Source: M3007 sp040397785
GTDB lineage: Bacteria > Bacteroidota > Bacteroidia > Chitinophagales > Saprospiraceae
Direction: 5' to 3'
Assembly (NCBI GenBank): GCA_040397785.1
Contig: JBBAVI010000014.1
Coordinates: 1-64,000 of the forward strand
DNA length: 64,000 nucleotides
A program made the translations under genes and the position numbers. Of the stretch, positions 58,417-64,000 are shown in pieces. Below the pieces are notes generated by a model. It had not been told where the DNA came from and did no database searches. It worked only from the letters and a program-made list of their open reading frames with translations. How positions within the stretch are numbered: the first letter of the stretch is position 1; each line of letters starts with the position of its first letter.

Positions 58417-59961
58417 TTAGTTGTTGTTGATAATCATTAATTTCTGGCACACCAATGTGTTTTTTTTGCTGCCTATGAATTGCAGAACATACATACCCAA
58501 AGGATAATTTGCAACAGATATGGAAAACGGTTCTGGTGTGATATCTTTTTCTAAAATTATTTTTCCCTGTAAATCCATAAAGCGAATTCTGCCAGAGGTA
58601 GAACAAGTCACATTTATTTCTGAAACGGTTGGATTCGGATAAGCCTTGAAAACAATCTCATTTTGGTCGGAAATATTTTCGGTTGGAACGCTGATGGTAT
58701 CTAGGACAATCAGATCATTGCAGTTGTTGTCAGTATAGCAACCGTTTTCATCAAGCAACAGCAACCAGGTGAATCTCAATGGATAGGAAGATTCGTAATT
58801 GTTATTAGCGCCACCAATCAGGACAAGGTTATCATTTTCAGTGAAATCAAGACCGGTGAATCCTGATTCCCCCTTTGGATAAGATCCTAAACGATAACTT
58901 TTTTTCCAAAGCAACGCTCCTGCGGACGACCATTTTGCAACATGCCCTACTTTAAGAGAATCTCCTGCTATTACGCTGCTGCCAACTGTATAAACATTTC
59001 CCTTTTGATTGATACTCATATTGTATTCAAATTCCTTATTTATAGGCCCCAATTCATTAGAACAAGCGGTGTTTATCAAATTATTAATACTTACAACGTA
59101 AGTATGTAAACAATAATAAAAATTTGTGTTGATATGTTTTGATTCGGTAATATAAAACGTATCATTACCCGGCTGGCTAGATAATAATGGCTGCCCTGTA
59201 AATGGGAGATCCTTTGATTCAACCAAGTTTCCGCTTGTATCGAGGGCGATGAACATATGTCCTACCTGCGATCCACCTGTTATTCCATAGTCACATAATA
59301 CAAGAATTTTGTCGCTGGTTTTCGCCCCGCCCATTGCCCGAATATAGGTTCGTTCTTGATCAGAGGGTAGCATCACATATTTCGTCCAAGCGATCTGGCT
59401 GTTTTTGTCAATTAGACTGACACTTAAATCATCCTGATTGCTCGTTTGAGAAGCGCGGACATTGACATGATAGGCTTTGCCATCGTGGCTGGGGAGTAGT
59501 ACTCCACTAGTTGATGAAGTTGTGCTTGATATAAACTCGTGGTTCCATACCTGCGTACCATCTGGATCATATCCCAAAATTATGGCTCGCTGACCGTCGG
59601 TCGGGGTAGAAAAGGTTGTTTTATCCATAGCAAGCAATAAGCGGTCGCCCACCCAAAGTATTGGTTGTGTATTAACGACCTGATAAGATTGCGGCAATAT
59701 GGAGTCGATCGCTGTATGCTTAACTAGTGATCCATCAAAAGTATATTGATCCAAATAGGTCCTAAAATTAGCCCCTGATAAGTCTAATTGATAGGTGGCC
59801 TGCAATATATAAATTTTACTATTGTAAATACGGGGTGTTAGGCTTTGGGGATAAACTGTGTTTTCTACAGGATAGAGATATGATCCTGGGGATTGCGCTG
59901 CCAAAAAGTTAATAGCCAGCAGGGTAATAACGATCACAGATAATTTTGGTAATTTTATCAT
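58417..59961 (-). CDS. T9SS-sorted secreted beta-propeller-like protein
   Basis: 514 residues from ATG 59961 (an ATG at 59967 adds two). A signal peptide (about 1-25, AAQS) is followed by seven or so WD/kelch-like strands with W-G motifs: HTAIDSILPQSYQVVNTQPI, VWNHEFISSTTSSTSGVLLP, AKWSSAGALLWKKSYRLGSY and DLIVLDTISVPTENISDQNE. This resembles the secreted delta-60/propeller proteins that report event data. A T9SS type A sorting domain closes it (AYPNPTVSEINVTC near 440; end LVCQKLMIINNN). The gene begins 11 bases after the stop of a truncated PIN toxin, which suggests it came in by recombination at that spot. Confidence 0.8.
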   Translation of the reverse strand: MIKLPKLSVIVITLLAINFLAAQSPGSYLYPVENTVYPQSLTPRIYNSKIYILQATYQLDLSGANFRTYLDQYTFDGSLVKHTAIDSILPQSYQVVNTQPILWVGDRLLLAMDKTTFSTPTDGQRAIILGYDPDGTQVWNHEFISSTTSSTSGVLLPSHDGKAYHVNVRASQTSNQDDLSVSLIDKNSQIAWTKYVMLPSDQERTYIRAMGGAKTSDKILVLCDYGITGGSQVGHMFIALDTSGNLVESKDLPFTGQPLLSSQPGNDTFYITESKHINTNFYYCLHTYVVSINNLINTACSNELGPINKEFEYNMSINQKGNVYTVGSSVIAGDSLKVGHVAKWSSAGALLWKKSYRLGSYPKGESGFTGLDFTENDNLVLIGGANNNYESSYPLRFTWLLLLDENGCYTDNNCNDLIVLDTISVPTENISDQNEIVFKAYPNPTVSEINVTCSTSGRIRFMDLQGKIILEKDITPEPFSISVANYPLGMYVLQFIGSKKNTLVCQKLMIINNN

Positions 59962-59972
59962 GGTCATCTTAA

Positions 59973-60053
59973 TTAAATTTTAAAAAGCCCAATCGTAGCC
60001 GATGGATTCAGCATAGCACTAAAAATGATATTGGTGTCAACTACAATTTTCAT
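59973..60053 (-). pseudogene. truncated PIN-domain toxin (VapC-like)
   Basis: 26 codons: MKIVVDTNIIFSAMLNPSAT then IGLFKI and TAA. MKIVVDTNIIFSA is the start of a PIN ribonuclease with the first catalytic aspartate (D6), but the rest of about 110 residues is missing. Its ATG overlaps the stop of the antitoxin gene (ATGA), the normal coupling of a toxin-antitoxin pair. Confidence 0.8.
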
Positions 60054-60259
60054 TCTTGCTTCAAAAATCGGTGTTTATTTTCCTCCCACCATTGCTTGTT
60101 GACATCACGCGCCAACTGATCAATTTCATCTTGTGTGGCTTTGCTTTCAGATATGTTTTGTTTGTATTTGATGAAACGAATCATCAATTCTAAATCCTCC
60201 CAGTTGATATTGGCGGGAAGTCTAATAATAACCTCACTGGCAGTTCTTTCTAAGATCAT
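60050..60259 (-). CDS. putative antitoxin of a PIN-domain module
   Basis: 69 residues: a beta-strand part MILERTASEVIIRLPANINW, then helices DLELMIRFIKYKQNISESKA and DEIDQLARDVNKQWWEENKH. Small acidic proteins of this form precede VapC-like PIN toxins in Bacteroidota. Its TGA overlaps the ATG of the truncated toxin by four bases. The antitoxin looks intact while the toxin is lost, so it is now an orphan. Confidence 0.65.
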   Translation of the reverse strand: MILERTASEVIIRLPANINWEDLELMIRFIKYKQNISESKATQDEIDQLARDVNKQWWEENKHRFLKQE

Positions 60260-60423
60260 GCGTTAAAATTTAAAGATTTACAAAGTTAGCACAATATATG
60301 TTTCAATGCTCACTTTCAATTGCTCGATAGGTGTGTGTATGGTAATTAACGTTTGAATCTCATGTTTAGTTTCCTTTTTGGCTGAATCGCAAGTGTTTCC
60401 ACCCGTCAACAAACATATAAGTC

Positions 60424-60464
60424 AAAAGGTGCATGTTCCGTTTATGGATACACATACCTTTTGG
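60424..60464 (-). terminator. hairpin between the SprB-like gene and the antitoxin gene
   Basis: AAAAGGTGCATG / CACATACCTTTT: seven perfect outer pairs (AAAAGGT/ACCTTTT) with inner mismatches. It could end transcription on either strand; the SprB-like gene stops at 60492, so it lies downstream of that gene. Confidence 0.5.
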
Positions 60465-60491
60465 TTATAAACGTTATTGGATTACGCGACC

Positions 60492-63400
60492 CTACCGCAC
60501 CACCGTAACATCCCCCTTCAACACATAATCCGTTCCATCGGCCAGTTTCACCTCTGCATAATAAATATACACCCCGGGTAGTGTCGGTTGTCCACGGAAA
60601 TCACCCGCCCAACCAGTGGGGCCATTGGCTTTGAAATTCCGAATTTCCTCTACTTTCTCGCCCCAACGGGTATAAATTTGCAATACTTTGATGTCTATAT
60701 CGCCATCTTCAGCGGAATAGATCGTGAAAATATTGTTGTTGTTGCTGCTCGGCTGAATCACGTTGGGAACAAATACTTTCGGACGTACTTGGAAAAGATA
60801 ATCGCCCCGTACTTCGCAAGCGCCATATCCTTTCAGCACGACCGTGTAACGGGTGGTTTCCAAAATAGTCGCAATCGTTTTCGGACAATCCGCGCAACTA
60901 AGGCCCGTGGCAGGCGTCCAGGTAATGGACAGCGGATCGAAGCCTTTAGGTGCTTCCAACGTAACTTTAGCACCTGCATTTACCCAGGCTGAATCGGAAA
61001 ATGCCGACACGGTGCCGCTGGGAGCGACCAAACTCACGGGCTCGGTGATCGTACAGCCATTGGCATCGGTCACTTCCACCGTATAGGCGCCGGGGGCCAA
61101 AGACTCAAACAGCACCGGCGTTATACCATCTGCCGGAAATTCTGTGTTGTTGCAGGCCACAGTATAAGGTGGCGTTCCACCCGCAATCTGAACCAATTTA
61201 ATGACACCGGGCTTGAAACATTCAACCGGCTCCGTGGCTAAAGCAGGCAAAAGGGGTTGCGGCGCGGTCAAAGACACCGTCGTGTTGGTTTCGCAGCCAT
61301 TGGCATCACGTACCGTAACGGCATAGTTTCCAGCCGGTAAATTATTGATTTGGGGAGTAGTGGCTGCATTGCTCCAAGTGTAACTGAAAGGTGGAACCCC
61401 GCCTGTGGGCGTAACCAGGGCCACGCCCGTGCTCGATCCATCGCAAGGCACAGAATACCCGTTAAAATTGGAACTTACTTTAGCCGCCGCAGCCACAGGG
61501 GGCGACAAGGCGGTATACGTGGTCACCGTACTGTCGCAGCCAAATTTATTGGTCAAATTCTGCACGACTTTCCCGGTATCCTGCGCAAAACAGGAGATTT
61601 GCTCATAATTGGTTACACTCGGTAGGTTTACGACCAAGGCTAATTGCGCAGTTGCCGTACAACCATCGTTATCTTTTACCGTCACGCGATAATTTCCTGC
61701 CTGAGTTACCGTAATGGAATTGCTGGTTTGTCCGTTCGACCAGGTATATTGTGGGTAGGTGCCGCTGGCCGAAAACACACTTTGTTCGCCCGCACACACC
61801 GCAGGAATACCGCTTACCTGCACACTCGGATTGGCCGGAATACTCGCCAATTGCACAGCAGTACCCGTACATCCCAAGGCATCGGTTACCGTAACGGTAT
61901 AGGCTCCATTGTTCTGCACCGAAATACTGGCGGTATTGCCCCCAGTAGACCAATTATAAAGGAAGGTACCCGTACCTGCGTTCGCGCTTAATGCCAACTG
62001 GTCATTGCAGGCATAAGGGGCTGTGTTGATTTGCGCTACAGGGGCCGTGCTGATGCTCAAATTGCGCTGGGTAGATCCGGTACATCCATTGACATCGGTG
62101 ACCGTGACCGAAAATGTTCCGCCCTGGTTGACGGTAATGTCTGGGGTCATCGCGCCCGTCGACCAATTGTATTGGATAAAATTGCCATTTACCGCAAACA
62201 TACTGTTGCTGCCCGGGCAAATAAGTTGTATGCCACTCATCGTAGGCAAAACAGGAGGCAGCACCAGCAATTGCGCATTGGCCGTAGCCGTGCAATTGTT
62301 GATATCCGTAACCGTAACCGTGAAACTTCCGGTTTGTCCCACCATGATGCTGGCCACATTTTGTCCATTTGACCAATTATATTGGCTGAAATTGCCACTT
62401 GCCTGCAAAGCGCCCGTTGCGCCTGCACACACCTGTAATGGCCCATTGATGCTTACCTGCGGATTTGCAGGAATACTCACGGCTTGGGTTGCAACCCCTG
62501 TACAGCCCAGCGCATCGGTGACTGTCACAGTATAATTGCCGTTGCTTAGGGCTGCAAGCGTAGGTGTAGTCGCTCCGGTAGACCAAATATAGCCATTCAG
62601 GCCGATGCTGGTCGATAACGCCATTTGGCTGTTGCAAGCGTAGGGTGCTACGGCAATGCTCGGACTGGGTGGTGTGCTGATGCTTAAAGATGAACTGGCC
62701 GTGCCGGTACATCCATTGGCATCCGTCACGGTGACCACGTATGCGCCGTTTTGATTGACCTGAATAGTGGGTGTATTGCCCCCCGAAGACCATTGGTACT
62801 GGGTGAAATTGCCATTCGCCGTAAAACTAGCCGATCCGCCCGGACAAATAACAGGTGGCCCGGAAACAGTCGTTTGTACCGGTGCGAGCACTGTAAAGGG
62901 CCTATTTGCGGTCGTAGTACAGTTATTTTGGTCCGTAACCGTTACGGTATAAGTACCGCTTTGGGTAATAGTAACGGCATTGGCAGCAGCACCGGCAGAC
63001 CATATATATTGGTTAAAATTGCCGCTTGCCAACAATTGTGCAGATGCGCCACTGCACACCTGCGCAGGTCCGGTGATACTTACCTGCGGGTTGGCAGGAA
63101 TTGCCACGGTTTGGGTGTTCACGCCCGTGCAACCCGTCGCATCGGTGACGGTTACCTGGTAACTGCCGTTGTTTTGAACAGATAGGGTGGGTGTGGTTGC
63201 GCCTGTCGACCAATTGTAAGTATTGAATCCGCTTCCCGGGGTAAGTGTGAGTTGTCCATTGCAAGTATAGGGAGAAACACCAATACTGATACTTAATTGA
63301 TTTCCAATGGTTAAGGTGTGTGTCGTGCTGGCGGTACAACCCAAGGCATCCGTTACCGTTACGGTGAAGTTGCCGTTCTGATTTGCCGAAATGGTGGGAA

Positions 63401-64000
63401 GGGTACTACCGTTCGACCATAAATATTGTGGAAAAGTGTTGGTCAAACTCAATTGTGCCGCGCCACCCGGACAAATTTGCGTCGCACCGATCACCACAGC
63501 AACCGGATTGTTTGGAATTTGAACCGTTTGAATGGCGGTACCCGTACATCCCAAGGCATCGGTTACCGTTACCGTATATGTCCCGTTGGATTGTACCGCA
63601 ACCTGTTGTGCATTCAATCCATTTGACCAATTATAACTGATAAAGCCCGGGTCGGCGCTGATTTGCAATTGATTATTACAGATATAAGGCGCTTGGGCAA
63701 TTTGGGTGCTCAAAGCCGTGGTAACATTGAGCGGATGCACGGTGGTGCCGGTACAACCGTTTGCATCGGTAACGGTAACCGTATAATTGCCGCTTTGATT
63801 GACGGAAATATTCGCTTGCATGCCGCCATTCGACCAGGCGTATTGACTAAAGGTATTGCCTGCGTTCAATTGCGCTGCGGTTCCGATACAAATCGTTGCC
63901 GGTCCTGTGATGGCAGGTTGTGGCAACGGTGTAGCGGTAACCACCAAATCGTCGGTTGCCGTACAGCCGTTCAAATCGGTCACGGTGACGGTGTACGTTC
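60492..64000 (-). CDS. C-terminal part of a SprB-like giant adhesin with T9SS type B (gliding motility-associated) domain
   Basis: At least 1169 residues; the frame is open at the window edge, so the start lies beyond. About a dozen Ig-like modules of about 80 residues each end in a strand like YTVTVTDALGCTGTA. They form a higher-order pattern: a module starting 'APYxCNxQL', one starting 'IPANPQVSI.GP.QVC', and one starting 'SG...ICPGG', repeated as units of two or three modules. Two SprB-repeat (GGxPPFxYxWS) modules follow, with VTPTGGVPPFSYTWSNAATT and AGGTPPYTVACN. The C-terminus is the CHU_C/gliding motility-associated T9SS type B domain: VFVPNVIQPSSNNNNIFTIY, VLQIYTRWGEKVEEIRNF and PTGWAGDFRGQP. 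It is expected to be exported by T9SS and to serve as a mobile surface adhesin. Confidence 0.92.
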   Translation of the reverse strand, partial: TYTVTVTDLNGCTATDDLVVTATPLPQPAITGPATICIGTAAQLNAGNTFSQYAWSNGGMQANISVNQSGNYTVTVTDANGCTGTTVHPLNVTTALSTQIAQAPYICNNQLQISADPGFISYNWSNGLNAQQVAVQSNGTYTVTVTDALGCTGTAIQTVQIPNNPVAVVIGATQICPGGAAQLSLTNTFPQYLWSNGSTLPTISANQNGNFTVTVTDALGCTASTTHTLTIGNQLSISIGVSPYTCNGQLTLTPGSGFNTYNWSTGATTPTLSVQNNGSYQVTVTDATGCTGVNTQTVAIPANPQVSITGPAQVCSGASAQLLASGNFNQYIWSAGAAANAVTITQSGTYTVTVTDQNNCTTTANRPFTVLAPVQTTVSGPPVICPGGSASFTANGNFTQYQWSSGGNTPTIQVNQNGAYVVTVTDANGCTGTASSSLSISTPPSPSIAVAPYACNSQMALSTSIGLNGYIWSTGATTPTLAALSNGNYTVTVTDALGCTGVATQAVSIPANPQVSINGPLQVCAGATGALQASGNFSQYNWSNGQNVASIMVGQTGSFTVTVTDINNCTATANAQLLVLPPVLPTMSGIQLICPGSNSMFAVNGNFIQYNWSTGAMTPDITVNQGGTFSVTVTDVNGCTGSTQRNLSISTAPVAQINTAPYACNDQLALSANAGTGTFLYNWSTGGNTASISVQNNGAYTVTVTDALGCTGTAVQLASIPANPSVQVSGIPAVCAGEQSVFSASGTYPQYTWSNGQTSNSITVTQAGNYRVTVKDNDGCTATAQLALVVNLPSVTNYEQISCFAQDTGKVVQNLTNKFGCDSTVTTYTALSPPVAAAAKVSSNFNGYSVPCDGSSTGVALVTPTGGVPPFSYTWSNAATTPQINNLPAGNYAVTVRDANGCETNTTVSLTAPQPLLPALATEPVECFKPGVIKLVQIAGGTPPYTVACNNTEFPADGITPVLFESLAPGAYTVEVTDANGCTITEPVSLVAPSGTVSAFSDSAWVNAGAKVTLEAPKGFDPLSITWTPATGLSCADCPKTIATILETTRYTVVLKGYGACEVRGDYLFQVRPKVFVPNVIQPSSNNNNIFTIYSAEDGDIDIKVLQIYTRWGEKVEEIRNFKANGPTGWAGDFRGQPTLPGVYIYYAEVKLADGTDYVLKGDVTVVR

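Overview
The window reads as a chromosomal stretch of a Bacteroidota bacterium, most likely class Saprospiria (Haliscomenobacter/Lewinella-like). The evidence is: several secreted proteins with type IX secretion system (T9SS) C-terminal sorting domains; a SprB-like gliding adhesin; a one-protein hybrid two-component regulator (HTCS); a GWxTD protein; carboxynorspermidine decarboxylase; many promoters of the Bacteroidota form TTG-N19/20-TAnnTTTG; and almost no Shine-Dalgarno sequences before genes. The placement at class level is inference. The sequence is a draft scaffold: a block of exactly 100 Ns sits inside a tandem array at 13550-13649.

Layout. 1-5.2 kb: tail of one T9SS protein and a 1611-aa T9SS surface protein. 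5.3-8.2 kb (minus): a stand-alone lanthipeptide-dehydratase elimination domain, initiator tRNA-Met, and a TPR/GT-C-like membrane protein. 8.4-13.4 kb (plus): an ECF sigma operon with an anti-sigma-like membrane protein, a GIN/DUF4097 protein and two tandem-duplicated, internally duplicated outer-membrane barrels, ending at a terminator that merges into a 55-bp tandem array. 14-18.1 kb (minus): prfB with its programmed +1 frameshift, then an operon of an NrnA-like DHH phosphoesterase and two FKBP isomerases. 18.2-22.1 kb: ndk, an orphan T9SS sorting domain, tRNA-Gly(CCC) and a PstI/BsuBI-type restriction-modification pair. 22.3-27.9 kb: a 1864-aa secreted metalloprotease. 28-34.5 kb: a mixed accessory zone (LprI-like protein, DUF3841, SAM methyltransferase, AlkA-like glycosylase, RhuM-Fic, gene remnants, DUF5077/DUF3472 protein). 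34.6-41.1 kb (minus): a T9SS secreted protein and an HTCS regulator.

41.4-45 kb is a peroxide/thiol-stress-like module: an AhpD-like protein, then YHS-OsmC-MarR, then (minus) a TetR regulator and a PNPOx-family flavoprotein. Both halves carry duplicated palindromes that look like operators for their own regulators. 45-50.9 kb: a deaminase remnant, a haloperoxidase-like lipoprotein with a degenerate active site, an M28 peptidase, a GWxTD protein and a small exported protein. 51.3-57.5 kb: a POT transporter with a 43-aa membrane peptide, NspC, YidC and threonine aldolase. 57.6-64 kb (minus): a barrel protein, a T9SS protein placed against a truncated PIN toxin plus its antitoxin, and the C-terminal part of a SprB-like adhesin that runs off the window.

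No single gene cluster here is clearly a new system. The most distinctive signals are the competent-looking free-standing elimination domain, the duplicated operators of the TetR and MarR loci (one palindrome coincides with the -33 box), the hairpin-bearing 55-bp array grown from an operon terminator, stop-rich heptamer repeats in the same orientation at three gene ends, and the RhuM-Fic gene lying between an alkA and a copied alkA tail.
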